From: Cryptosporidium bovis
Lineage: Eukaryota > Apicomplexa > Conoidasida > Eucoccidiorida > Cryptosporidiidae
Length of the DNA: 64,000 nucleotides
Assembly: GCA_009768925.2 (NCBI GenBank)
Contig: VHIT02000028.1
Location: 472,001-536,000, forward strand
Direction: 5' to 3'
Shown here: one piece after another, positions 32,896 through 43,957 of the stretch
Numbering within the stretch: the first letter of the stretch is position 1
How the letters are laid out: each line of letters begins with the position of its first letter
The notes under the pieces: model-generated
Database searches by the model: none
What the model saw: only the letters and a program-made list of their open reading frames with translations
Told to the model about the DNA's origin: nothing
Position numbers and translations under genes: made by a program

Positions 32896-35124
32896 ATGTA
32901 TAAAGTAATATTCAAAAATATTTGTTTTACTTTAAAAAGCAAACTGCTTTTATGGTCACTGATATTTATATTAGCACATTTTTGTAGGTGTGATCTACCA
33001 CCAAACTGCTTACATGGAGATGTTGTTGGAACTTGGAGGATTTACATTGGAAAATATAGACCCTGTGATGAAAATAGGGAATTTGAAGATCCAACATGTG
33101 GGTTTCCATCTCCAGACAGAGATGACGCCCATGATAAGCTGACACCACTAGAAAGTGGTTTAGAAAATGACTATTTTGACCATGTTTATAGTTTAGATAT
33201 ACTTTTTGGTAACGATGATTTTAAAATAACATCAGTAAATATAAACGACAAGCATAGTATTAAAGACAACTTCATAGAAAAGGTAGATACCACAGGGAAA
33301 TGGACAGTTTTATTAGATCAGGGTTTGATGTTTTGGACAGAAAAAAATAGATATTCAGCTTTTTTTAAATACATTAATGAAAAGGAAGAAATTAATTTAT
33401 CATATAGTTATTGTCATACAACACTATTGGGTTGGTGGGAATCAAATATTGAAAATAATGATGACAATAATAGGCTATTGTCAATACATGAAAGAAGTAA
33501 AGTGAATAATTTTCCATGGTTATTGATGAAAAATGATTTAGATTTAAGTAGAGGATGTTGGTATGGGATGAGATTATTGGATGGAAATGGTAAAAAAACA
33601 AATAGAAGGGAATGGACCTCAAAATTACCGAGATGGAGAATATCACCATTGGGACTACCACCTGATCATCCTGCCAATGCACAAAACCCATCTGTATCAG
33701 AATACTTGAATGAAATTTCATACAGATATTCAAGTATTAATGATGAATATAAGTTATGGAGTAGAACGGATGAACTCCAAATTAGAGGTAGAAATGACTT
33801 GGATACGTTAAAAAAGATAAGAAAAACACTTAAAATATCACCACATTTTTTGCCAAACAAAAAGTCAAAAGATACTTATGTTAGTGAAATATCAAAAGTA
33901 AGTAAGAGTGATGATTTTAAAAATGAAAATGAGGTTCCGATATGGTTAAAATTGAAATATTTTGACTGGTCTAATCAAAATCATGTATATGGTAGGATAG
34001 GAAAAAAATATAATATAATACCAAAGTCATCATATCAGGGTGACTGTGGTAATTGCTTTGCGCTAACAGCAGCTACTATAGTAACTACGCGTCTTTGGAT
34101 AAAATATCACAATGAAGAGGATATTTTTGGGAAAGTATTTGCTTCATCAATACAAATGACAGATTGCAATGTATATAACCAGGGATGTGGAGGTGGTTTG
34201 ATAACATTGGCATTTAAATTTGCACAAGAGGTTGGAATAAGGACTAAGGAATGTATTCATGATTATTCAAAATTGATTGGTGTCAAGAAGATCTTTCCAA
34301 CTCCAGTAAATATACCCGATGATACAAACTTGGCAGATGACGGGCATAGTTTCTTAGAATTAAAAAATAATAATGAAGATGAAGATGATAATAATAACGA
34401 AAACGAATCCGTTGATGATAGTTTAACTAATATGGAAGAATATGTAAATGGTTTTGATAAAGAAAATTATTATCATATTTCAAGTTCTGATTATAGCGAT
34501 GAAACAATTAATAAAAAAGAGATTAGTAAAAAAATTAAACTAAAAACAATACAGCAATTGTGTTGGGATTTAGGTGGTCAATTGGGATCAGCAAATACTA
34601 AATGTAACATGGATATACCTATTACAAATAATATACCTAAATCGTGTTCCAAATTAATAAGGGTTAAAGAATATGGCTATATAAATAATTTATATGGTAA
34701 AAGCACGCCAGAGGATATAATGGAGTCTATTTGGAAAGAAGGTCCTATAGCAGTTAGTTTAGAACCTACTATAGAATTTTCTTTATATAAATCAGGAATA
34801 TTTAAAGGTTTTTACGACCCAATAAAAAGGAGATACCCATGGTCAAGCATACCTTGGTATAAAGTAGACCATGCAATGGTGATTACAGGATGGGGTTGGG
34901 AGACAAAAAATAACGAAAAAATTCCATATTGGATCGTACAAAACAGTTGGGGGGAAGGTTGGGGTGAGAAAGGATATTGTAGGATAATAAGAGGTATTAA
35001 TGAATTATCTATAGAGCATGCAGCTGTAAGGGCATCTGTTACATTTTATGATACTGAAAAATTATACAAAGAGTCAGATATAACCGAATTACATGATCAA
35101 TCTGTCTTTGAATATATTCAGTAG
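32896..35124 (+). CDS. Cathepsin C (dipeptidyl peptidase I)
   Basis: Papain-family protease that removes dipeptides from N-termini; apicomplexan relatives (DPAPs) act in protein turnover and in maturation of secreted proteins. 742 aa, single exon. The signal peptide ends near RC (residue 32), giving a mature start DLPPNCLHGDVVGTW that aligns with human DTPANCTYLDLLGTW, including the Asp that anchors the substrate amino group. The exclusion domain runs to about 230 (WSAFF-like YSAFFKY, GCWYGMRL). In the catalytic domain: oxyanion Gln381 and nucleophile Cys387 in YQGDCGNCFAL, DCNVYNQGCGGG, catalytic His in VDHAMVITGWGW, and Asn in IVQNSWGEGWG. An acidic Asn-rich insertion (about 480-555) separates the heavy- and light-chain regions. 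Confidence 0.93.
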   Translation: MYKVIFKNICFTLKSKLLLWSLIFILAHFCRCDLPPNCLHGDVVGTWRIYIGKYRPCDENREFEDPTCGFPSPDRDDAHDKLTPLESGLENDYFDHVYSLDILFGNDDFKITSVNINDKHSIKDNFIEKVDTTGKWTVLLDQGLMFWTEKNRYSAFFKYINEKEEINLSYSYCHTTLLGWWESNIENNDDNNRLLSIHERSKVNNFPWLLMKNDLDLSRGCWYGMRLLDGNGKKTNRREWTSKLPRWRISPLGLPPDHPANAQNPSVSEYLNEISYRYSSINDEYKLWSRTDELQIRGRNDLDTLKKIRKTLKISPHFLPNKKSKDTYVSEISKVSKSDDFKNENEVPIWLKLKYFDWSNQNHVYGRIGKKYNIIPKSSYQGDCGNCFALTAATIVTTRLWIKYHNEEDIFGKVFASSIQMTDCNVYNQGCGGGLITLAFKFAQEVGIRTKECIHDYSKLIGVKKIFPTPVNIPDDTNLADDGHSFLELKNNNEDEDDNNNENESVDDSLTNMEEYVNGFDKENYYHISSSDYSDETINKKEISKKIKLKTIQQLCWDLGGQLGSANTKCNMDIPITNNIPKSCSKLIRVKEYGYINNLYGKSTPEDIMESIWKEGPIAVSLEPTIEFSLYKSGIFKGFYDPIKRRYPWSSIPWYKVDHAMVITGWGWETKNNEKIPYWIVQNSWGEGWGEKGYCRIIRGINELSIEHAAVRASVTFYDTEKLYKESDITELHDQSVFEYIQ

Positions 35125-35672
35125 ATTAAGGATAATTTAAAATATTTATTTTATACGCATATATAAGTTAGATAAGTTTTAGCATTCAATGGCACTTGTT
35201 TTATTTAATTTTATGTTATAATTTCTGTTTATTTTTCGTCAATGCAAATAATTATAAATCATTATTAGACTCAATATTAATAATATTATTGATTGTAGCA
35301 CTAGATGTGAATATTTAAATATTGTAGGAATTAAAAACTTGAATTCGTATAATAATTTCATATAAATGTGCGTTACCAGTGTAAATATACATAAAATAGA
35401 TTTTTTTTTCGATGTATAATATGAAAAATCGAATAAATACCGGGTAAATATGAAATTATAAAATCGCTAAAAAAGTAAACAAATATAATTAAATAAAGGT
35501 AAATATTAGTATTTAGAATTTCAACTAGAACATACAATTACAATCTTAATAAATATTAGTAAATATAATGTTATATATTCAATAATATTGTATATATAGT
35601 AAAAGTAGTAGATTATAAAAAAAGGCAAGGTAAAAAATAATGGATTTTATATAGAAAATATACACCATTTGT
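35125..35672. other. Intergenic region
   Basis: 548 bp, A+T-rich, no recognisable element apart from an AATATTAATAATATTATTGA inverted repeat near 35273-35295, which could lie in the cathepsin C 3' UTR. Confidence 0.45.
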
Positions 35673-38465
35673 ATGAGTAACATGGATTTATATGGTTTAA
35701 ATTACAAAAATGGCGATACAAGGAAAAGATGCCACTTAATATTAGATAATATTAAAATAATAGTTAAAGATGATTTAGAAAGGCTATCATATGATAATGA
35801 GATAATTTTAGGAATGTTAGAAATATCCCTGTATCCAATGGAAAATGTAGAATATAGTATACTAGCAACGGATTTCATATGTACAAATATTGCCTTAAAT
35901 AATATAATAAAAATTTGTATAATAAATGACAGTCTTAATAGTTCATTTGATTATAATAATTACATTGAATTAGACTATGGATCGCAGTCTAATATAGATT
36001 ATAGTTTGAATACAGATTCGGATTCGTATTCTTATTCATATTCAGAGTCAGACCTTGAGATGGAGTTTGGATTTGAGACAAAAAGAGCAGAATACAACGA
36101 ATTTGCGTGTAATGTACAAAATAAAAACAATTATAGTGAATTTAATAAAGATGTGAATGAACCAAATAACGGTACTGAATGTTATAAAAATCATAATACA
36201 GGTTGTAATTTAAATACAAGAATCAAATTGGGTAAACATTTAGTCAAAAAAAATAAGGAGTATCCAATATCGATGTTAATAAAGTTCATAACGGATTATT
36301 TTGATATTGATTCGTGTAATTATATGAATTATATGGGAATGTACAATTTTTGCAAGATAATATATTCACTTTTATTATTTAACTTAGACTGGACATTAAT
36401 AAATATTTTATTTATAAATGAAAATTATATACTAAATAATTTAATATTATCAGTGAGTCATGAATCGGTTGTGAATTTATTAAAAATAGTAATAATAGTT
36501 ATTTGTGAATATAATGAAATAAATAAATTAGAGGCAGTAAGTAAAAAAGAAAAAAAATTATTAAATGGAAATGTTTTATTTTACAATAATAATAGTAATA
36601 TTATGATTAACAAAAGTTATATTAATAATATTATAAATATATTAACGAAATTGTTGGTTTATAATTTGCGAATATGTGAAACTGAAATCAATGAGTTAAA
36701 CTGTGTAATTAATAAAAATGATAATTATTTCGTATTTGATAGTTACTATACAAATCTAATTATAAATAAAACAAGTGGCTTTATAAATGAAATTATAAAT
36801 AATACAATAGACATTAGTAATATTGTTGATTATTTTAAATACAATCAAATATGTGATAATATGGATGTTTCTCCATTATTTTTATACAACAAATTAGATA
36901 GATGGCTAATATCAATGAGAAATAAAAATAAGTCACATAACAAGAATAAGAATCTGACTTTATGTTTCGAATTTATATTAAATATTTCATCAAAAGAAGT
37001 TGTAAATGAATTATTGGACATACTATTATCTTCCATAAAGAAATTTATAGTTAATGGAAGATTTAGTACAGGATTTTTATATTATTCCAATTCATTCAAG
37101 TGTTCACTGTCTATAATAAATTCAATACTGAACAATGGTTCAAATTCACTAGTCGCGACAACTATGAATAAAACTAATTATATTGCTGATAATAATAATA
37201 ATTCTAATTATCATGTAATAAATATGAACATTAAAGATAATAATAATAATAATACTAATCATAGTAACCATAGTAACAATGGTAATAATAATAATAATAA
37301 TAATAATAGCAGTAATATCATAATTAATAATAAATACATTAAAATAATTGGAAACATTAAAAAACTTATTACTGTTAGGCATAAGAACGAAATAGAGTTA
37401 TCAGAAAAATTATTGCTTGAATTTGAAAGAAATAAGATATTAAATTGGAAACTTTCCAATAATGTAATTATACCAATTATAAAAACTTACATATTAGATA
37501 TTGTTTATGAATTGTATGATAAAAATAATACATGCACAAATTATACTGGTACTGGTGATAGTAATAAAATTGAAATAGTTGATGAAAGAAGAGCATGCAT
37601 AGTTACAATATTAATTGAATTTTTTAATTACATTGGAATTACATTGATTAACGATCAATTAGAATCTGTAAATAGATTATTATCAGAGTTGGACAATAAA
37701 TCAAAGTTTCCAATTATTTTTGAAATATTTGATATTATCATATTTAATGACACTAGTATTAATAGCAATAACAATAGAAATGGCAATAATATTATTATCA
37801 ACAATAGTGAAAGCATTATAATTGAGGATACCGTTTATTATCTATTTAAGATATGCATTAACAATATCAATTACAATAGAATAAAAGATATCAAAAATAA
37901 TATATCTTTGAATGCAAGACTATTATTTATTTATCAATATTTGAATTCGTCTTTTATTTATAACTTATCAAAACTTGATTCTAGTCAAGTAAAAAGCGAA
38001 ATAGGTGACGATAATTATATTAGTACTAACTCAAATAAAGGTTATCCTGACGTGAAAAAAATATTTAACGAACATATAAACAAAAAACTTTTAGATAATA
38101 GAATGTTAAAGAGAATGGAGAATATTCATGCAAAAAATACCAGTAAAAACTATTCTGGTATTATCGTTTCCTGCACGAGTAACAGTCAAGGTTATATTCC
38201 AACTAAGAATACAAATAATGTTACCAGTACCTCTACTAATATATCTAGAAAAAACGTGAATTTAACTAATATGAAAAATAACAGCACAAATCTAGGCACC
38301 GGTGCAACTATTGGCGTCACTTCTAGTGCAAATATTAATGCCAATACAAAAAGATATAATATTCCGAGAATACCGAATGTTTTATTAAATGAACTTTATT
38401 CAATTAGAAAAGACATCTTTGAAAGCTCAAATATCGCAATTATAGAAAAAATGTTTCAAAAATGA
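35673..38465 (+). CDS. Large Asn-rich hypothetical protein
   Basis: 930 aa, single exon, not recognised. No signal peptide. The sequence alternates predicted helical blocks (for example 230-300, 360-470 and 590-700) with Asn-rich low-complexity linkers, including a poly-Asn stretch near 515-550 and a Ser/Tyr/Asp patch near 110-130. The helical blocks could be an alpha-solenoid (HEAT-like), but no motif secures this. The last 100 residues are Thr/Ser/Asn-rich and then end in a short conserved-looking helix (LLNELYSIRKDIFE). One continuous long frame in an A+T-rich genome supports a real gene. Confidence 0.7.
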   Translation: MSNMDLYGLNYKNGDTRKRCHLILDNIKIIVKDDLERLSYDNEIILGMLEISLYPMENVEYSILATDFICTNIALNNIIKICIINDSLNSSFDYNNYIELDYGSQSNIDYSLNTDSDSYSYSYSESDLEMEFGFETKRAEYNEFACNVQNKNNYSEFNKDVNEPNNGTECYKNHNTGCNLNTRIKLGKHLVKKNKEYPISMLIKFITDYFDIDSCNYMNYMGMYNFCKIIYSLLLFNLDWTLINILFINENYILNNLILSVSHESVVNLLKIVIIVICEYNEINKLEAVSKKEKKLLNGNVLFYNNNSNIMINKSYINNIINILTKLLVYNLRICETEINELNCVINKNDNYFVFDSYYTNLIINKTSGFINEIINNTIDISNIVDYFKYNQICDNMDVSPLFLYNKLDRWLISMRNKNKSHNKNKNLTLCFEFILNISSKEVVNELLDILLSSIKKFIVNGRFSTGFLYYSNSFKCSLSIINSILNNGSNSLVATTMNKTNYIADNNNNSNYHVINMNIKDNNNNNTNHSNHSNNGNNNNNNNNSSNIIINNKYIKIIGNIKKLITVRHKNEIELSEKLLLEFERNKILNWKLSNNVIIPIIKTYILDIVYELYDKNNTCTNYTGTGDSNKIEIVDERRACIVTILIEFFNYIGITLINDQLESVNRLLSELDNKSKFPIIFEIFDIIIFNDTSINSNNNRNGNNIIINNSESIIIEDTVYYLFKICINNINYNRIKDIKNNISLNARLLFIYQYLNSSFIYNLSKLDSSQVKSEIGDDNYISTNSNKGYPDVKKIFNEHINKKLLDNRMLKRMENIHAKNTSKNYSGIIVSCTSNSQGYIPTKNTNNVTSTSTNISRKNVNLTNMKNNSTNLGTGATIGVTSSANINANTKRYNIPRIPNVLLNELYSIRKDIFESSNIAIIEKMFQK

Positions 38466-38727
38466 AGGCAATGATCCTTTTCTATTGTTTGCTTCAAATA
38501 TATATCTAGGTTTTATACATCATGTATTTTAATTTATTTATCGCTTAAATAATAGTAGTTGTTACTTTCTTGTCTTTTCTCTCTAGACTTCTACATGAAA
38601 CTGATGAGTTGTAGGTTATTTTTTACTTTTTTTTACCGGGAAAACAAGAAATAATTGAAAGAATAAATTTAATAGTAAATAAATAGAAACAAATATTAAT
38701 ATCCTTTTTGAATAGACCAAAAAAATA

Positions 38728-39909
38728 ATGTATGTTGATATAAATGTGGTAGAGTGTTATTTGAAGGATAAATATGGTGTCGAATCAATACTAGATGACA
38801 AAAAAAAAGAAATATTAGATCTAATAGGCAATAAGTTCAACAATGAGTGGAAAAAGAAGCTTGATGATTTTATATTAAATATAGATATAAGGCAGTATTT
38901 TATAGGGAAATCAACAAAATCAGTAGAGAGCTTAAATTTTAGTAATGTATTAACGATGATATTAAAATTCAGCGACTGTTCAAAGTCAAAAAAACAGTTG
39001 GACACAGAAATATCGTATAATAATGAATCAGAAGACAATAATTCAGATTTAGAAAAAGATTCTAACAATACTTCAAATAATAATTACTCGAACAGGTTAT
39101 ACAATTTAACACTAACAACTGGTAAATCGGGTAACCATGACACTCATGATGTAATATTAAACTGTATAGAATATGAGAAAATTAAACTGTTTAGTGATCA
39201 GTCAATAGTTCCAGGTACCAAATTGTTATTAAGTAATAATATAATGATAGTTAATTCAATATTACTATTGAATAATAATAATTTTGTATATTTGGGTGGA
39301 AAGGTAAATGATATGTTAGAATCATGGAAGTTAAACAACCTATTAACAGAATATTGCTCCAGAAAATTAATAAATTCAAAAAGTACGTTAAATAAACCAC
39401 CTAAATTTGTTCCGTTTATAAATAAAGATACAGATAAAAAAAACTTGATAGATAAAGTCGTAAATGCAGAAAGTATATACGAAAAGAGTAGAGAAGCTAA
39501 TAGAAATAATAACAATTTTAATGAATTAGATAATGTTATTGAGAAAAATCTTGATAGCATATTTAAAAGTTACAATGACTTTATTATCAATATAAATAAT
39601 TATAGAAAGTCCAATATTAATAATAAATTAAATATTTTTGACAAATTTAATCATATTCAACAAGATAAATCTAATTTAAAAAAAGATAAAGTTAAGAAAA
39701 CAAATAATAACTACGATAATAATGATCCAGGTGCTCCAGTTAAAGTCTACAGAGGCAAATTTAAAAGCGAAGTAATCGATTCAGAAGCCAAAAAATTCAT
39801 TGTATCTAAGGACGCAAAGCAGAACATATCATTATTTGACCATTTATTTTCAAAGCTTGACATTAGTGATCCAAATACAAATAAACTAATGAAAAACAAA
39901 AAAAAATAA
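38728..39909 (+). CDS. RMI1/TDRD3-like OB-fold protein
   Basis: 393 aa, single exon. Residues 160-205 (VPGTKLLLSNNIMIVNSILLL, then NNFVYLGGKVNDML) fit the N-terminal DUF1767/OB-fold of RMI1 and TDRD3, where the pattern is PGTK-[LIV]-L, a short loop, GxLLL, NVxVLGGxV. These proteins bind topoisomerase III, in the RecQ-Top3-Rmi1 dissolvasome or in Top3B-TDRD3 RNA complexes. The preceding helical region (1-60) also fits. No Tudor domain is present; the C-terminal 180 residues are polar and Lys-rich. Choice between RMI1 and TDRD3 is open; RMI1-like is simpler given the absence of Tudor. Confidence 0.6.
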   Translation: MYVDINVVECYLKDKYGVESILDDKKKEILDLIGNKFNNEWKKKLDDFILNIDIRQYFIGKSTKSVESLNFSNVLTMILKFSDCSKSKKQLDTEISYNNESEDNNSDLEKDSNNTSNNNYSNRLYNLTLTTGKSGNHDTHDVILNCIEYEKIKLFSDQSIVPGTKLLLSNNIMIVNSILLLNNNNFVYLGGKVNDMLESWKLNNLLTEYCSRKLINSKSTLNKPPKFVPFINKDTDKKNLIDKVVNAESIYEKSREANRNNNNFNELDNVIEKNLDSIFKSYNDFIININNYRKSNINNKLNIFDKFNHIQQDKSNLKKDKVKKTNNNYDNNDPGAPVKVYRGKFKSEVIDSEAKKFIVSKDAKQNISLFDHLFSKLDISDPNTNKLMKNKKK

Positions 39910-40389
39910 AATTTAAACTGTTAAATTAAGACACAAGAATATTGGTAGATGAGACAACTACTAATAAACCAACCTTTCAAATCACTTAAACAATACTGAT
40001 ATTAAAGTAATAGTAATAATGGCAATATTTCAGCAGACGTAATCATAATAAAAATTGCAATTGAATTCATAAGGACAAAAATTCAATGATTTTTTACTTA
40101 TTTATCGTGATAATATCATTTAGGTCACACTTATTTAATCATTATTTGTTGTTTACTATTTTTAATCTCCATTCCAGAATTCACTTGCAGACTAGAACCT
40201 AATGACAAAAAACAGTCAGAAATAAAGTCAAAATGAGACAATTATCTTCAAATCGATTATTATATCGTCTACTTATTTAGAACACTAAAAAAATATTTAC
40301 ATCCTCCTTTTCATTCCTCATAATCATAAAATCATATTTATTGAGTTGAAAACAAAGTGGTCATTTGATTATTTTGATTCTAAATGTAT
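39910..40389. other. Convergent intergenic region
   Basis: 480 bp between two convergent genes; no gene or element recognised. Confidence 0.45.
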
Positions 40390-42336
40390 TTATTGCTCAG
40401 ATTGATCAATCGTTTCTTCAATATCGTTAATTTTGGAGATTATAGTTTTGATATGAGCTTTCTGTTCCTCCAAATCTTCAATATATCCGGAAAGTTGCTC
40501 AACTCTACTCTTTATAGCTTCTAGTCTTCTTGAAACATCAATTTGCATTCTCTGGATAGTTTCTTTACGGGATGATACCTTGTCAAACAAGGCAAGTAAT
40601 TTTTTGCTAGGTGCTTCAGATTTCTTTATAAATTTACTGATTGTTTCTAATTCAACTCCCGTCTGATTCTCGTATCGTACTAATAGTTCTACTGTAGCTT
40701 TGTTTTTCTCCTCATCTCTTTTTAATTGTTCAATTGATTGTTTAGCCAAAGCAATTTCCATATCCATTCTTGTCATTTGTATATATAAATGTGTCACATT
40801 TTTGGTATTGTCCAAATCAAGTGCTATTCTAGCTAGTATTTCTCTCTCCTTTCTCAATTCCTCCCGTGTTCTTATTTGTTCTTCTTTGCTTTCTTTTATC
40901 ATCTTCACTAAACTTGTCATACTTTCCATTAGTATTTTTAAATCCGACTCTTGTTTTGTATCAGAAGATTCTATTCTATCTAATTCACCCTGCATCTTTT
41001 TTTCCTCGGAAGCCTCTTCATCTTCATCATCACTAACAAATTGAGACTTATCAGAATCGGATGATTTTGATTGGACTGTCGATTGTACTACTGAATCAGA
41101 AACATATCTTGGTTCAAAACTATCTTTTCCAGAATATATAGATGTTTCGGCGTTCTCAACAGTGACAGTGGTATTTACTCCTAAACTAAATTTACTGAAA
41201 TCAGTTTTTATTTTTTGCAAAGACTTCCTATCATTGTCACTATCATCATCATTATCATCATCATCATTATCATCATCATTATTATCATCATTATCAACAT
41301 CATTATCATCATCATTATCAACATCATTATCATCATTGTTAACTCTGTCTTTAATACAATCTTTAACACGACTAGTGGAACATGTTGAAGGAGTGTTACT
41401 CAAACCATAACAACTTCTTCTGTGGAAAAAGCATTTACCAGACTCACTACATAATTCACAGTTATGCGAGTAATCTGAAACCACTGCTTTTCTTGGTGAT
41501 CTAGTTGTTTGATTTGTGAAATTTGAAACATTATTTGATGACACAATATCTTCGATGGAAGACAATATTTTAGACGAACTCGTATTATTTAACAAAGAGG
41601 TAACACCACCATTTAATCTTAGAATATCTACAGATACTTCCTTCTCACCTTCTAATTGATTGCAAGAATTAGTAAGCAAGTTCTGTCCTCTTAATTTTGT
41701 TTTCTTAACAACAGTATTATCTATTAAATCACATGACAAAGCTGCACCATCTATTCCCTCAAATTTGATATCATTACCTGACCTTCTGGTTAATATACTC
41801 ATTTTACCACCTAATTTTAATTTTGTTAATATCAGTTCCTCTTCATCCTCCTCTTCATCATTTTCAACCTCTTCAGTTACAATCTCTGGGAATTCTATAT
41901 CTTCTGATAATGTATCATAAAATTTAACTTCTGGTACTTCTTTTGGTTCTGGAACAATGTATTGAACAGTTTCAACTCCTGGCGATAATTCTTTCACATC
42001 GGTAAGATTAGTAATTTCTTCACCTACCACTGGTGGAAGTGGTAATTCAGAAAATGGTTCAGTACGAATAATTTCACCTGGTAATGTTTCTTTTTCACGC
42101 CTTAACAATAAGAATGCATCAGTTAATCTTTCATCTACTTTCCCTTCTTTTTTAATAATACAGTGTTTACATGAATCAGATGTACCATCTAGTGGCAATT
42201 TTAACTTTTCATCTGCAAATGCAAATGTAAAAAATAAAATATAAAGCAAGAATGTGACAATTTTTTTTATATCACCAAACATTTTCTCACTACTTTTATA
42301 TCTCAAAGGTTCGATTTTATATATTAATCTACACAA
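40390..42336 (-). CDS. Secreted Cys- and Asp/Asn-rich coiled-coil protein
   Basis: Not recognised. The frame is 648 aa, but Met19 (42282) gives a better start: [18 protein letters not shown] is a good signal peptide cut after FAFA, leaving about 605 mature residues. Features in order: CKHCIIKK; an acidic region (Glu-rich near 160-172); a Cys-rich block at about 290-330 ([21 protein letters not shown]); an almost pure Asp/Asn tract at about 332-372 coded by an ATC/ATT repeat on the plus strand; and a long coiled coil from about 435 to the end. No membrane anchor is seen. It looks like an extracellular or wall/vacuolar structural protein. Confidence 0.72.
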   Translation of the reverse strand: MCRLIYKIEPLRYKSSEKMFGDIKKIVTFLLYILFFTFAFADEKLKLPLDGTSDSCKHCIIKKEGKVDERLTDAFLLLRREKETLPGEIIRTEPFSELPLPPVVGEEITNLTDVKELSPGVETVQYIVPEPKEVPEVKFYDTLSEDIEFPEIVTEEVENDEEEDEEELILTKLKLGGKMSILTRRSGNDIKFEGIDGAALSCDLIDNTVVKKTKLRGQNLLTNSCNQLEGEKEVSVDILRLNGGVTSLLNNTSSSKILSSIEDIVSSNNVSNFTNQTTRSPRKAVVSDYSHNCELCSESGKCFFHRRSCYGLSNTPSTCSTSRVKDCIKDRVNNDDNDVDNDDDNDVDNDDNNDDDNDDDDNDDDSDNDRKSLQKIKTDFSKFSLGVNTTVTVENAETSIYSGKDSFEPRYVSDSVVQSTVQSKSSDSDKSQFVSDDEDEEASEEKKMQGELDRIESSDTKQESDLKILMESMTSLVKMIKESKEEQIRTREELRKEREILARIALDLDNTKNVTHLYIQMTRMDMEIALAKQSIEQLKRDEEKNKATVELLVRYENQTGVELETISKFIKKSEAPSKKLLALFDKVSSRKETIQRMQIDVSRRLEAIKSRVEQLSGYIEDLEEQKAHIKTIISKINDIEETIDQSEQ

Positions 42337-42379
42337 TTTTGTTATGTATATTTAAATACAATACAAAGTCAACATGTAC

Positions 42380-42397
42380 TTATATATGCATATATAC

Positions 42398-42429
<32 letters not shown>

Positions 42430-42471
42430 ATCAAATCATATATATATACATATATATACACATATATATAC
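42380..42471. repeat. TA/TATACA dinucleotide-type repeat
   Basis: About 90 bp of alternating TA with interspersed CA/TG steps just upstream of the secreted protein gene at 42336. Confidence 0.85.
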
Positions 42472-43071
42472 CTTTATCTACTTATTTATTGCTTGTTTAT
42501 TAATAATTACATATATGTAATTGTTTTCGTAAATTAAAATGTATTTATTTAGTTTCACTATATCGCTTTAAACTTGCGATGGATTAATCTATGTGCAAAT
42601 TATCCTTCTTCAAATAAATTACAAATATGCCTTGAAGTTACTCTCTATCTTCAAATTTAAATTTTCTATTATTAAAATTTAAGGTTAACTACAAACACTC
42701 GCTTAGAGAGGATTAAGTTAAATATACAGGGAATTAAAAATGATTAATTTCTTTTCTTAGTATGAAAAACCCATAAAATAACTATAAATTTGTATATGAA
42801 TAAAAAAGGAATTTATAGTTGACTTCTTTCCTATCTTGACTTCTTTATTTAACTATTTATTTAATCGGATTATTAACCAATTAACTGAAAATTATTACCT
42901 TCTGCTATTAAGTATATAATGATAGTGATATGTCTTTTACACTAGTATACTTCCATTAACAATTAATTATTTACCGGCATAAACGTATTTTTTTTTTCAG
43001 GTACATTTTTTGCCGGGATCATACCTTTTAATTTAATAATCTAATTAGAAAAATTAAAGTTGTCTCAGTTA

Positions 43072-43080
43072 TTGGCGCCT
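43072..43080 (+). promoter_or_regulatory. E2F-like palindrome TTGGCGCCT
   Basis: GC-rich core GGCGCC in otherwise A+T-rich DNA, followed by ATAAAT. Located about 790 bp upstream of the secreted protein gene start; function inferred only. Confidence 0.25.
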
Positions 43081-43957
43081 ATAAATGGTACCCTTTTATC
43101 TAATATTTTGCACTATTGAAGAAAAAAAGTTAATGAAAATGAATATATTATGGATAAATTATATTCTCGAATATAAAGATATATTATAAGGCTATTAACG
43201 TGCATTTCATCAACACTAGTAAATTTTCTTTTTTTTATATTTAAAGATAATCCTAATTGTAAATAATAGATAACTGCATATTGTATTTCACAATTATTGT
43301 TTTATTCAGGATTGTTCTAAAACTACATATATATAGTGATTTTCCAATGTTTCATATACATTGCTATTACTGTTATTGTTTTGAATTACAAAATTCCCTT
43401 GTATTTGTTTTCTTAGATGAAAAAAGTATCTAATAGTAGTGGTAATTTTGAATAATTCTAGGAATCGCGCGAAGTAATAGTATATGAAATTCTACGATAA
43501 AAAAGTTCTTTATATCTTAAATAAATTATTCTTTTTCATTGTTTTTTTATAAACAGACTAAATTCGCTCTATCTATGGAAGCTTTATAAATGGATTATTT
43601 TTTCCACATAATTTAATGTGAACATAAGCACATTTATGCTAACTATACTGCAAGTTGACCACTAAAGACACGAGTTGCATTATTTATGCGAAAATTAGCC
43701 AATTCTTTCATTGATTCAAAGTTTTGTATATATTAAATTAAACTCAATACAACAAAAATTGGGTTATTTAGAAGCACTATTAATAGTAGTAAATAATATT
43801 TAAGAAAATATGGAGAAAAATTTCTACGTTGACTTTTCTAGAGTAAAACTATTGAGCATCAAAATATATTCATCACTTAAATAAATATCGCTAAAATACA
43901 TTTGTGAGTAAATTCATATTTGTAAAAAAAAATATATATTTTTTTTGTGCTCTTTCC

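Larger units (their letters stand above)
42337..43957. other. Long intergenic region with TA/CA repeats
   Basis: 1621 bp. A TA-rich dinucleotide and TATACA repeat block at 42380-42471, TGCCGGGATC at 43011-43020, and TTGGCGCCTATAAA at 43072-43085. No gene supported. It contains the promoter of the secreted protein gene and the 3' end of phosphoglucomutase. Confidence 0.5.

Noticed and set aside
41220-41345. ATC repeat as a tandem-repeat array or CRISPR
   Set aside because: It is an in-frame Asp/Asn codon tract within a secreted protein; no spacers.
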